A DNA stretch of 64,000 nt, taken from NCBI RefSeq assembly GCF_036324505.1, contig NC_086351.1, forward strand, positions 10,509,983 through 10,573,982. The letters are read 5' to 3'. A program made the position numbers and the translations under genes. Every line of letters begins with the position of its first letter. Position 1 is the first letter of the stretch. Under the pieces are notes generated by a model. It saw nothing but the letters and a program-made list of their open reading frames with translations, ran no database searches and had not been told where the DNA came from. Of the stretch, positions 30,155 to 41,897 are shown one piece after another. This DNA comes from Eleginops maclovinus (taxonomy: Eukaryota > Chordata > Actinopteri > Perciformes > Eleginopidae).

Positions 30155-33100
30155 TCAAAACTCTTCTAGGTTGCTCCGGGAGTCTCGTAGCTGTGTGAGG
30201 GCTGTCAGCACTTCCTCTGTCGGCCTCCTCCCCAGCTGTTTACCCCCTCTGCTCCTCACATTCACTGTCCCACTCTCACTTTCCTTATCCCCCAACACTA
30301 GACAGAAAAACACAGAAAAATGTTCAGTAGTCATTATCAGTTATGGTAAGATCTGTATAGATTAGAAGAACGCTCTAGCCGGAAAAAGTTGACAGTTTTC
30401 ATTCTTTTTCTCATCTTTACCAAATATGTAGTTGTACTGGGCCAGCTGAGCAGAGCGGATCTTCTTGTTTAAGGTCGCTCCCTGATCGTCACTGAGATCA
30501 GCCATGAAGCCAGCTTCACGGAGCTGCCGGACCACCTTAACAGAGTAGAGGCACGTCTCAAAGATTAAATCTGTACTCGCATAACCAAGCAAATTAATAA
30601 TGACAGAAAGAAATACAATTCAGAGAGGAAGTACACTTGGTCTGCTGTACCAGAAATAAACCTTCAACATAAACTCACCTGTTTGCTGTACGACTCACTG
30701 TTGCCCCCTACAGGAATCACCATGACCTGCGCTGGGGACAACCACAGAGGCCTGGGAAGAAGAGAAGTGATGGGTTAGGGAGCAGCTATAGTTAAATACA
30801 TCTAAGTCTTATTAATGAATCTGACTCCATGTGATTATTAGCGTCTTCTCACCATTTCCCTCCAAAGTTTTCAGCCAGTATAGCGATCATCCTCTCCAGT
30901 GATCCCAGCACCGCTCTGTGTATCATCACTGGCCTGTGCAACTGTCCGTCCGTTCTACAGAGGTGGTAAAGAAACGCATATCAAGAGAAAAAAACGTTCA
31001 TGGAAATATTATGATTTGTTATAATGCGAAAAATGACAAAGGTCAAAAAAATTTAGAACATCATCATTTTGACATTCAAATAATTGTAGTAGATTGTTAG
31101 TGTATGCTGGAGTAAGTCAGACATTCCCATTTGGTTATTACACACATGAATAGTTTATAAAAGTTACTATACGTTTACAAATGTCAATTTAGCAATATAA
31201 AATACTATATTTCATGATAAACACACCAAAAACATACTGACATAAGGACACTGTCAAGGAAGTAGAGCAGACTACCAAAAAGAGAAACAGGGAGCATATT
31301 GGCCCGAAGTGATAAACTCAATAAAGATCATCTTTCATAATTCAATTAGATCCTGATGAAGTTAAGTGCCATTTTAACCTTCATAATTACAGGACAGCAT
31401 AAACAATAAGCATGTGGGTTCATAAAAACAGGGAAAAATATGACAAAAAAGTAACAGCGTGCTGGGTTGAATCACTACAGATGTAGGAATGTTTTAGAGG
31501 TAAGGAGCCAAATGCAGAAATGTAGCGCAGACTCACCCGACATACTGAAGGTCAAATCTGATCGGCAGCTGGAAGTCTAACTGGATCGTGGCACACTGGT
31601 GTTGCCTGCCAATAGCATCTTTGATCAGGATGTCAATCTATAAAGAAACACGTGGGAGAGTGTTAGCATCAGGCTGCACGTCTGTACTCTAACACTGCAG
31701 GGGACAAACTACATATTTGTGGACAGAAATGTTTACAAATGGTTTTCCAAGAGAAGCTGATCTAGCTCATTGTGGTTTACACACCCTAGCTAGATGGCTG
31801 TGAGGAATGTCTGTTTGTTACATGGAGTGTGTTAGTGTGTTTCTAACCCCACCCTGACTTCACCTACCTCCACTCTCTGTCCCTCCACATGAGCTTGTGC
31901 ATACAAAGTCTGTCTGAAGCCGACTTCCTCTTGATGCTCACTGACCTCTTGAAAATCGCCTCAAAGAAAACAAAGACCATTCTCGCATCCAGCTCCTTTC
32001 TATTTTCAAAGAACCATAGTAGCTATAACAATTGTTATGAACCAATGTCACACATTTCTGTTTTTATTGCTGTTCCTGCGGTTGAGGACAGTGTGAACTG
32101 TATCATTAAATGCTCAAAACTGTCTCCCTGCTGAGCCAGGAGGAAAACAAAGATGTCTATGTTGCTCTCTAATCTGTGACGCAACACCAATAAACTCATT
32201 ATAGAAGAATCCCCTGATAAGATGGGAAATGAGATTGTAAAATTGGTAAAGGAACAATGAGTAGGATTTGTCAGTTGCAGTTTGAAAACAACACTGAAGA
32301 TTGATTCCTCCTCCCTGGTTTAACAAGGGTAACAGTGTTGGCCAACAGTTGAAAGCAACCCAGGATGCACTATTGCTTTAGAACGAGCATCGCATGCTAG
32401 CTGCTATGCTACCTTGCTATATGTGTGTTTTTACTGTGATGCGTGAACAATTTCTGTAGCTTCCTCTTGGATGCTTGTATAGTATCTGGAACATGTTTGG
32501 AGTCAGGCGGAGCGCTGCAGGGTGTCTGCAGATACGGACATTGCCACACACTTGTATTGGGTCATTCGTTATGAGTTCATACATTGATTTCTAGGAAAAT
32601 CATACTCGTTTTGTGTTCTCTTCCGAGAGTCAGATGAAAAGATTGATACCAGTCTCATGTCTGTCCATTGTATATGACGCTACAGCCATCAGCTGATTAG
32701 CTTATCATAACAAATCCAGCATGTTTTTAATATTATAAGGCTTAGTTACACTTGTGTGTGGAAGTCAGTTTCTTTTACTGCGTGTTGCCCTTCCCACTGA
32801 CCTTTGGTCCGTAGAAGGCTCCGTCTCCTGGGTTCAACTCCCATCGTTCCCCAAAGTGCTGCAGACTCCTTTCCAGCTGCTGCTCACACACACAAACACA
32901 GCTCAGTAAGTAAGTAGGCGTAGCAGATAATGTAAGATTTAATGCACATTACCACCATGAGGGCCTTTCTGTGTGTGGAGCTTGGAGCCAATAAGTTCAA
33001 TTACAGTCAATTGAATCAGCTTATACTGCCGCTGTGCCTATTTAAAAAGGGGTCTGTGGGGATTTAAAGATATACACCAACCCGGCAGCTCGGCACAGAC

Positions 33101-36100
33101 AGATTTCTATTTGGAAAGTACCACGAGTGGAGCGGATTGTGGATATCATTACACCATGTCATTTGGTTACAGGATTTTCTTTCTGCACTTGTGATTAACT
33201 GGGTCCAGATTACAGTGCATACACATTTAATTACAATATAGCTGGGCCTGTGTGATCATGGCATATCACAATATGGTCGGGTGATGGTGTGTGTGTTTAC
33301 CTGCTCAGCATTATCCCATTGCTCAGGCTCCCCAAGACATGGAGTAGGACGTGTAGACAAGAGGCAGTGGAAGGAAAATCCAAACACTTGATACACACTC
33401 CTCACAAAGTCCAAACATGCCACAATCTCCTCTTCCAGCTGGGGGGGGGGGGGGGGGTAAAACATGTGAAGACAGAGGCAATGAGAGGACATAAGGAATG
33501 CAAATAATGACACATCGACATAGGTTAGAGGAGGCTACATTTCAACCAGGGTGAATTAAGAAAAATAAATCTGCCTGTGTTTTTACTGTAAAGCCTCCAT
33601 AGATTGAATCAGTATTTAAGAAATGCACAGAGCGATGATTATCCTGAGAATAGGAGCTTGGTGAATATCAGGGTCCGGCAGCAAGCGCAGTTAGTATCAT
33701 GGGAACATCCCAGGGCACTATGTGGAGAATCAGGATTAGAGCCTGTACAGCCGCAGTGATGCACATATGGAGGTGTAATGTTTAAACAAGACAAAGACCT
33801 TCATTCATCCAGACCGAGGCCTCCTGGAATGTCTTGGGAGTTATTTGTACAGCCCATCTAATCACTGTAATGTGGTCCCACATGTGTCCCATTCAAAGTC
33901 ACCACCACACTTACAGCACCTACAAGTTCAACCCAGAATCAAAAAGTATTGCTTTTCTTAGTTGGCTTGTTTTTGTGTGAGCTGCAAAGTCTCTGAGATA
34001 TCGGCCTTCTTTGTAGGGTAATGAAACTAGATTGTGCTTGGCATGTGGGGATCATAGCGCCAAAAAATACACTCAGAGCATTTTCCTGAAATCATGACCC
34101 ATTTTTCAACATAATCCACAGACTTTCTGGTGAGCAGTTGTCTGTAGGAAATGTTTCCTTCCTGCCAAACCACAATGTCACAAGTTCAACCATGATACAA
34201 TAATGTTATATTGAATCTGTATTTCACAAAGTTATCTACTCCAATCATCATATAATACAAAATGCAACTAAATGCTCAATGTTTCCAAAATAAAAAATGC
34301 TCAACACAGGGCTTGTGTAACAAATTGTGTCATGAATTCAGGAAAAAAAAAATACATTACCAATTTATTTTTCAAATGTGTATTTTAGTGGTGCGAGTGC
34401 CATCTCATACCATTATCTCCGATAGAAGGCAGACATTTCTGAAGGAGATATCTTGAACACTCAGAACAAAACAACCTAGATTGATTTAATCTGACTACAG
34501 GCAAGAGGAACAATATGTGTTTCTTATTTTTGGGTGAAACTTGTGGTGGTTTATGAAAACAACTGCAACCAAACAGTGCATGCATGTACAGATGAGTTAT
34601 GTGTACCTGTTCAGGTGTGCAGAAGATGTGAGCATCGTCCTGGCAGAACCTTCGAACACGTGTGAGACCACCGAGTGCTCCGGAGAGCTCATTACGATGC
34701 AGCGCCCCGAAGTCGGCCCACCGCAGAGGCAGCTCCCTCCAGGAGCGAACACGCTGTTCAAACATCAGACTAAACATGAAAGAGAGTGAGGCTAGGTCTC
34801 TATTAAGGGACTAAACTGTGTGTGTTTTTGTGGGAGTGTGTGTGTGTTTACCAGTGTGCAGGACAGTTCATGGGCTTGAGAGCGTAGGTCTGAGAGCCCT
34901 CGGATGTCACAGTGAACATGTTCTCGCTGTAGTGCTCCCAGTGGCCCGAGCGCTCCCATAATGCAGTGCTGTACAGGGTTGGGGTCACGACCTCGTTGAA
35001 TCCTCGCCTTCGGTATTCACTCTACGAGACGCCAGGAAGGAAGGATGTGTGTGACAATGAGTTTAGGACAGGGGCAGACTGTCACAACAGTGCACTAATT
35101 GAAGGCTAACAAGAGCAATATCCTGATGGCTGGTATGAACATGTATGACCTCAGGATACCATCAACACAGCAGTTATTGTTTTATTAATGTTTGTACATG
35201 TCTGTGTGAGGCATGCTTACATGCACAATATTACATTTCATACCCAAGAGGAAACATGTCAAATGAAGACAATTTAAGCAGCATTGTTTTGATTACCCAA
35301 ACCCAACAAAGGTCATAGTGTGAGTTTATTTAAGACCTTTGAGGTATTTCACTTTGAGTTGCATAAGCTGGGCTGAACAGAGTTTTAAAATGTAGGTTCA
35401 TTTTAGCAAGGTGTTGCAGATGTGACAGAGGCTGCAGGTGAAGTTATACTGTAGGGTTTCTTTTTTTCTGTTATTCTAACAGTCTGTGGACAGAGTTTAT
35501 GTTCACCTTAATGAAGTCGCTGAGGGTGTTGTAGATGTAGGCTCCTTTAGGCAGGAAAAAGCAGCTGCCTGGACTCACATCATTAAAGAAGAACAGCTCC
35601 TGGTCCTGTACAAAAACACATGAATATTTATAACCAGAAAACACTACTTAACCATTCTCGGACCTTATTTTATGAACCTGTCCCAATTTAGATTTTGTCT
35701 CACCGTCCCAATGCGTCTGTGGTCCCTCCTCCTCGCCTCCTCCTGCTCCCTCTCCCACTCCGCCTTGTCCTTCTCTCCTGGAAAGGCAACACCTAAAAGA
35801 CGCATCAAACCTGAGGACTCTGTCTCATTGGCCAGGGTCACAGGCGAAAGCTGGACAGATATGAAGTGAGGAGAGGTCGGGGAGAAGAGGAAGAGAGAAA
35901 ATAATGAGCAAACAAAGAGGCGGCAAAACACAAAGGGGGAGTGAGGGTCGGCCAGGAGAGGAAAGGCTAACCATGAGAGTGACAGCATGTCTGATAGATG
36001 GCAGTGTGTTTGTAAGGGCTGAGAACAGGAAACTGGCCTCTGACAAACACAACATCCTGCTGCTGATATTTCCTGCCCAGTATGAAAACTCCTCCCTCTC

Positions 36101-39100
36101 CCTGGATCAATACAGACGAGGGACATTCCTCTAACCCAGCATGTGTCCCACTGGGCCAAATGAGTCCAAATTCCACATACTTTTAGAGAGTAGATGAGGA
36201 TAAGCCAGTCTTTTTGATCATCATGTATTTAAACCTTGAATATGTATATGGATAAAAAGCTCAAAACAAAAGGCAGAGCTATAATAGATGAAATAGTGTT
36301 CAGCTTTCATCAATTCACAAGATGAGCTTTGATTAACATTTGGGAACAGTTGTACGATAAACATTTAAGTAAACTAAAGGAAAGAACATTCAGATATATT
36401 AAACGAAAAAGAGGCAATTAGACAAACACACACCTGTAGTGTCTTAAAGACCTTGAGGAGGCCAGTGTGTGGGAGGAGGGGGCCTTCGCAGGCCACTATG
36501 CTGTCTCCACACCTGAGTCACACAAAGGATAAACCGGGTTAAATGTTTGAGTTTAGAAGAGACTGCAGATAAATCCACAACAGCTGTGAGTATTAATACC
36601 TGTACACTGTGACAGTGGGGCCGCTCATCTGCTCCTCCACGAGCTGCAGTCTCAGTTTACTGTTCTGTAAGAAGTACAACACACTGAAAATGCATAAATG
36701 TCACACACGGAGAGCCGGACCGTAGGAAGGGGCCTGACATCTGTAAGTAAACATCACCGGCACAGCATAAGGTGAGTAATAGCACTGCTACTCACATTCT
36801 ATCAACACTCAATCTGCAACAGGTACAGAGCCATTCAGCATGGCAGAATAAGGAACTGTAGCTATTATTTTATTTTGAATATACTGTAAATTCTTAGTTT
36901 TACTGGTAAAATATATTTAACAATGCTACCTGAAAATGCAATTGCAAATCAAAATATAATTGAAGGGAAAGCACAGGTGTAAGGATAAACATGTATAATG
37001 ACAGCAGTATATTACTTTCTGCCAGATTTACGCGCATGGTTTAGGCCCTTAGTTACAATGACAAGTTAAACTGTGTGCTGTTAAAACTGTGTATTGTTAT
37101 AATACAGAACAGGGTTATTTCTTACCTGGAAGAGCAGTCTGACCTCTTCTGTGTTCAGCTCCAGTCTGGTCAGAGGCAGTTTAAGGGCTGCGGATTGTTT
37201 ACATTTCTCCTCCACATCACTCAGAGACAAGGCACTGTGTGGGGAGAGGACAGAGTCACGTAAAACATTGAATGCAATAGGTGAGTAGACTTTGCCGCAG
37301 TGAAAATGCTGTTTTCTATAGGCTTAACAAGCCCTGTTGTGAATTTTGGAAGTTATTCCAACTATTTATTTCTAGTTACTGGAAATATTTAGATAAACTC
37401 AGTTGGACACAATCTAAAGTAGCCACCCCTGGTATCTAACTCTAAGAATAGCATTATAATAACAACCTTTATGTAGGCTAATCTGTATCATCCTTTTGCA
37501 AAACATACTGGGATTATTCTGAATAAACATGCATACAAAAAGGCTGAGAAGCATCTGAATGTCAATATTATGAAGGAAGCACAAGTATTAAGCAGAATGT
37601 TATCTTAATTGTTAAAGCACTCTAGAAATGCAAGTGGTCCACACAAAGCCAGAACTTGTGACAGATTGTGACAGCTCACCTGTTGTCCAGTAGATGATCG
37701 CAGTAAAGCCCGAGGTCCGACGCTCCTTCTCTGCATACCTCGGCACCAAACGCCGTCTGCAACACTCCGCTCAGGACACATGCTCCTGTCCGCCATGCTG
37801 CCTAAGACAGAGAGGGTGGTAAAGAGTAAGTGTGGAAATATATAGCGTGTTTTAAACAGTTTCACTAACATGACAACATCTAAAGCGCTTCAATTGGAAT
37901 CCTGTAATTAAATGGAAAATGTTCTTCAGTGCCTTCTTAAGCAAACATAGAACGTTTTTAATTCCTTGTTCTAGCATTATTTAAAACACAATCATAAATA
38001 TCCAGGTTTTATACATGGCTATAAAGTGTGAACTTCACTCTCTGTAAGTTTATTAGTAATCTCTTGGTGACATCTTTTACTAACTTAAATGTCATTCTAC
38101 CATTACTTATACCTTCCTTGGCCTCAGAATGGTTCACCTCAAGTTAAGGAAAGTAAGTGTCATAATCATTTATTCAAATCCACCTTAAAAGGCTATATGA
38201 GAATGAAAGCACATTGCGAAGTGATTACCTGTCTTCCCTCTAATGTGTCAAACCCCAGCAGTTGCAGTTCACAGTCTGCCTCTAGGGGCCGTCCAAGCTC
38301 CCACAGCTCCCCATTCACCTTACTGACCAGCACGCCCTTCACCCTGGAAAGAGATGCAATAACAATGTTATATCACTTCATTAAGAACAAACACAATAAG
38401 ACATAACATAATAATGAAAAGTGGTTTCTGTAAAAATGTATTTACCGGACACTCTGAGCAATAAAGAGAGGTGTGGTGAGACCCGCTGTTCCCTTTACTG
38501 TCCGGCCGTCAGCCAGTTGGATACTGAGGCGAGTTTCTGCAGCTTCAGCTCTGCTCTTATTGCCTTGCTTTTCCCAGAGGGACTCGAAGACCTGGAGTCG
38601 CTCAGACCAAGCCGAGGACACCTGTAGTGACAACAGCATGATGTAGATCAGGATTAAAAAAGGGTTGAAAAAATGTAATACAACAGCAAAATAACCATAA
38701 AGTAAAATAAACAACTAAACCAGTTTTAGCAACAGACAACAGAGCCTTGATTTGTCTGGATATACATATTATGATGGAACAATGAAAACAGTGCTGTCTG
38801 TCAATGGCTGCATTATGGTTAAGTGATTCCTTAAATTCCTACAGTTTGACCTTAATAAATGAAAAAAAGCTATAATCAAATAAATACATGAAATGTCTTA
38901 TACACACATAAACTTAATGATTTTTGTCTCATTCATTTTGACACCCGCTCCAAGTTCACTACAATGACAAACTGCAACGATAGTACTCCTACTATTTGAG
39001 GGAACCAAATGTGAGAAAGAAGGGTGCAGACATGCAGGTATGCTGGGGTTCATGTCACTTATGTAACGCTGTACTGCATATTAACTACATCAGAAGCAAA

Positions 39101-40242
39101 AACCCAGTCCCAAGATATGTCCTTTCAACTGATCATCAAATTAAGCCTGAAATAAATAAGGTGCGTCCAAGCACAAAAAGCTCCATACATTTGAAACGTA
39201 ACAGAAAAAAACTCTACCGCTTAACACAGTATTGTTAGAAGAAAATGCCTTTAAACACATTATATTAATTATGTTCTTCGCACTAACTTTATAATCCACT
39301 TCTTATACACATTAAAATGTATATAAACAGCTGACACCCAGAGCCCAAATGATCAATTGGGAGATATTCAGTAAAAATATTTAGGGATTTTTCTTCTTTT
39401 TTTTTAAAAGGAATGAAATGAGAGAGAGAGAGCAGGGAAAAGAAGTGTGGTATTGTGGGGTCCATGTAACTTGAATATAAATTACACAGTGGCATAAAGT
39501 AATGAAGTACATTTACTTAAGTACTCAAGTCAACATTTGGGAGACTTGAAATTCACTTGAATATTTATATTTTCCTACTCTGCATCAATGTAATAACTTT
39601 AGTTACTTCAGAGTATAAACATCACTTAAATAGGACTTTAGTAACACTCACAAGCCTCCAAAACCATTGAGCATACAAAATAATTTAAACTAGCTCCACC
39701 TTTACCAGCTTTGATGAACACATTAATGCAACAATAATTATAATTAAAACAAAACATATATATTATTCTGAAATGGGACAATCTGCATGAGTACTTTAAC
39801 TTTTGGAACTTTAAGAATTATTGATGCTGAAACTGTTTTACTTTTACTTTAGTAACATTGTGAAAGTAGGACTTTCACTTGTAACATTGTATTCCTGCAC
39901 TTTGGTATTTCTACTTGTAGTTAAGTACACGACCTGAGTACTTCTCCCACCTCTGAAATAGTCACAGGTATACCCCAAAAAAGTGCCAAAAAATGTTAAA
40001 TATGCAACTCAAAATGACATTTAAAATAGATATGAATAAGGGTCAACAAAGCCCACATTTGATCTCCCTCTACCTCTGCACACTGACGGACTGTTACTGT
40101 TAGCTAGCCTTAGCTGTCACGTTAGATACTGTACTGCTGAAATGACAAACTCGCGCACCTTGCTGTACCTCCTATGTACTCGAAGTGTTGCAAGAGTTGC
40201 AGACTGACAGATAACCAGCCTAAACAACTGCGTTATCGCCAT
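30155..40242 (-). CDS. tars2: Threonyl-tRNA synthetase, mitochondrial
   Basis: Class II synthetase that charges mitochondrial tRNA(Thr) in the matrix. Coding exons: 40159-40242, 38446-38621, 38229-38343, 37680-37801, 37126-37234, 36600-36664, 36434-36512, 35704-35850, 35507-35605, 34852-35021, 34607-34769, 33301-33438, 32802-32879, 31537-31637, 30853-30954, 30679-30751, 30421-30535, 30155-30297. All phases agree; total 692 aa (human 718). Residues 1-28 form a basic mitochondrial presequence. Then come a TGS domain (about 50-120), the editing-domain region (about 121-290) and the catalytic core with motif 2 (FGALHRNE) and the zinc ligands C385, H436 and H561 ([24 protein letters not shown]). 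The C-terminal anticodon-binding domain starts at about 595. Oddity: the editing-site residues are replaced (see findings). The start was chosen as the ATG that opens the only in-phase presequence exon; two short upstream ORFs precede it. Confidence 0.95.
32585..32715 (+). mobile_element. Fragment of the palindromic MITE
   Basis: GAGAGTCAGATGAAAAGATT followed by GATACCAGTCTCATGTCTGT matches one arm of the family seen in full at 43766-44225. It lies in TARS2 intron 13. Confidence 0.6.
33441..33457 (+). repeat. Poly-G tract, 17 bases, at a TARS2 splice acceptor
   Basis: On the sense strand, 17 C directly precede the AG of TARS2 exon 12. Confidence 0.95.
35022..38228 (-). other. TARS2 introns between exons 3 and 10
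   Basis: Apart from the six exons listed for TARS2 (exons 4-9), this span is unremarkable AT-rich intron sequence. A 164-codon open frame at 35665-36159 only extends exon 8 into intron 7. Confidence 0.65.
38622..40158 (-). other. TARS2 intron 1 with an inserted MITE
   Basis: The 1.5 kb intron contains the hAT-like MITE at 39487-39955 and otherwise AT-rich sequence. No coding signal was seen. Confidence 0.7.
39487..39955. mobile_element. hAT-like non-autonomous element (MITE) in TARS2 intron 1
   Basis: The 469-bp element is bounded by imperfect inverted ends: CAGTGGCATAAAGTAATGAA at the left and, read inward, CAGAGGTGGGAGAAGTACTC at the right. The body is rich in GTACTTTTACTT-type motifs typical of a widespread teleost hAT-like MITE. 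Flanking 8-mers AAATTACA and AAATAGTC share only four bases, so a target duplication is weak or decayed. Confidence 0.7.
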
Positions 40243-40257
40243 CCTAAACAAACCCGG

Positions 40258-40278
40258 TTATTTCCAAATATCAAACAT
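40258..40278 (-). promoter_or_regulatory. Upstream ORF (6 codons) before TARS2
   Basis: The ORF is ATG TTT GAT ATT TGG AAA TAA and ends 15 nt before the TARS2 start codon, in a different frame from it. It is in the mRNA only if transcription starts to the right of 40278, which the nearby ETS and CRE-like sites make likely. It could lower translation of the main frame. Confidence 0.4.
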
Positions 40279-40283
40279 TACTG

Positions 40284-40307
40284 TCACCCTTTCCTGCGAG
40301 CGGCCAT
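40284..40307 (-). promoter_or_regulatory. Upstream ORF (7 codons) before TARS2
   Basis: The ORF encodes MAARRKG and then stops. Its ATG has a strong Kozak context (GCT-ATG-G). Whether it is transcribed depends on the start site: an ETS-type CCGGAAGC lies only a few bases upstream, so this ATG may fall at or before the transcription start. Confidence 0.3.
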
Positions 40308-40395
40308 AGCACCGGAAGCACAAATTAGGACGTGCGCAGTGACGTTGTGGGCGTAAACACATGACGTTCCTATGAAGCACTGTGCGTGCGCGCAC
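40305..40395 (-). promoter_or_regulatory. tars2: TARS2 promoter region
   Basis: Just upstream of the TARS2 start are an ETS-type CCGGAAGC (40312-40319), two TGACGT CRE half sites (40340-40345 and 40362-40367) and a GC-rich TGCGTGCGCGCA run (40383-40394) resembling an NRF1 site. ETS and NRF1 sites are typical of promoters of nuclear genes for mitochondrial proteins. No TATA box is evident. Site calls are by eye. Confidence 0.4.
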
Positions 40396-41871
40396 CCGGG
40401 CGAAAACACCAGAGCGCGTATCCACATGAGAGCTGCACATACGGACCTGCAGTTGTTAGAGGGCTAATAGAGCCATGCACATGTAAATCAGGAATTTCTC
40501 ACAGGATTTAAATATGATCAAATATAAACGACACACTGCATTTAAAATCCAGGAGTTGGCGACAGGTGAAACACAACACAAGCCCAGCTATAATCACAGG
40601 ACATCAGCTAAACTGCGCTACTACTTCTGCGATCCAATTGTGCACACCCCTTAGTATTTTCAGAGAGACCAGCAGCATCACGACTGGCAGCCAGGCTGAA
40701 CAGCACAGTTTACGCTCCATTTCGGAGCTGCGCACTTTGCTTTAAAGTCGCCTGTTAACTACAGCTGCATTTAAAGCCTGGTTAGTGCCCGATGCATTAG
40801 AGATACATTTCTAAATCGAGAACATTTCTAACTCAATACAGTTTATATTTACCCCGCAAGAAAGCAATCTACACTGAAGCTACATATGTTTCAGCCTTCT
40901 CAGCGGATAGTACAACAAAGACGCAAAGTAAAAAGTTACAAAATATTTACTACATGCATTAATAATGTAATGTACTTAAAGTAAAAACTGTCAGATGGAC
41001 TCCTATTACTAGGTTAAACAAGTTCATTACGAACTTAGATCTGACATGGGACGAGAATGTTATTTGGTTTTCAACATTTTCGGAATAATAAGCACAGCAC
41101 AAGAGGCACTGCGGTAACAGCAGTGCATGATGGAGAGTTGATTGACCTGGAATAGGAGCTGACATATCACTAAACTGCCACTAGGAGGAGCTAAATCCCT
41201 TTAAAGAGGTTTATGGTCCATGTCGTAAATACCAGCTATTATTAATGTTGCAATACATGTAAGCACCAATTGCATTCAGAAAGCTCTTACGTTTGTATCT
41301 GAATAACCGTTGTCAACTGTCCATTGGAACCGATTATCGTTAAAGTCTTTAAGGATGTTTAAACGTGGGACCCTTACTTCATTACTTTACACCAATGTGT
41401 AATTTATATTCAATTTATATTACTTTATATGATGTAGCTTTAAAAAAAAAAAAGGCTGTAGCATTATGAATATATGAAAATATCTCGTGCTATGTTAAGA
41501 TTAAAAAATGTCATAAAAGGGTACAGCCCTTGCTTAGTGGATTTCTGATAAAGTTGTGGCTGAAGTTGGGTCTGTTTCACTGGAAGTGGGTCAAACTGTT
41601 TCTATGTCACAATGTATTAAGTTAAATCTGTAAATGGAGCCAATGTACCACAAAAGTCAATATGTAAGGCTAAAGCTGAACTCTTGATTAGTGTCACAAA
41701 GTTATTGAATTGCATTTCTAAAATGTGGATCTCAAACAGTGCATTGTAGTGTAAAATGTTTAGCAACAATCAAAAAAATAGGGGCAAAAAAAATCAGTCT
41801 TTTCAATGAGGTAAAGAGAGGATAGGTTGAGTTGAGGTTTTTGCAAAAGGACAGTTAGAGCAACAGGAAAC

Positions 41872-41897
41872 CACCTCCATTGTAATTAATGGAGGTG
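41872..41897. repeat. Perfect 10-bp-arm hairpin
   Basis: Arms CACCTCCATT and AATGGAGGTG with a 6-base GTAATT loop. The right arm overlaps the start of the 27-bp RPRD2-matching segment. Confidence 0.85.

Larger units (their letters stand above)
30955..34606 (-). other. TARS2 introns 11-14 (exons 12-14 excepted)
   Basis: Within this span only 31537-31637, 32802-32879 and 33301-33438 are exons. The introns hold a MITE fragment at 32585-32715 and a 17-base poly-G at 33441-33457, next to the exon 12 acceptor. No other coding signal was seen. Confidence 0.7.

Noticed and set aside
35665..36159. 164-codon minus frame starting MAQWDTCW
   Set aside because: Only 35704-35850 is coding (TARS2 exon 8). 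The rest is readthrough into intron 7.
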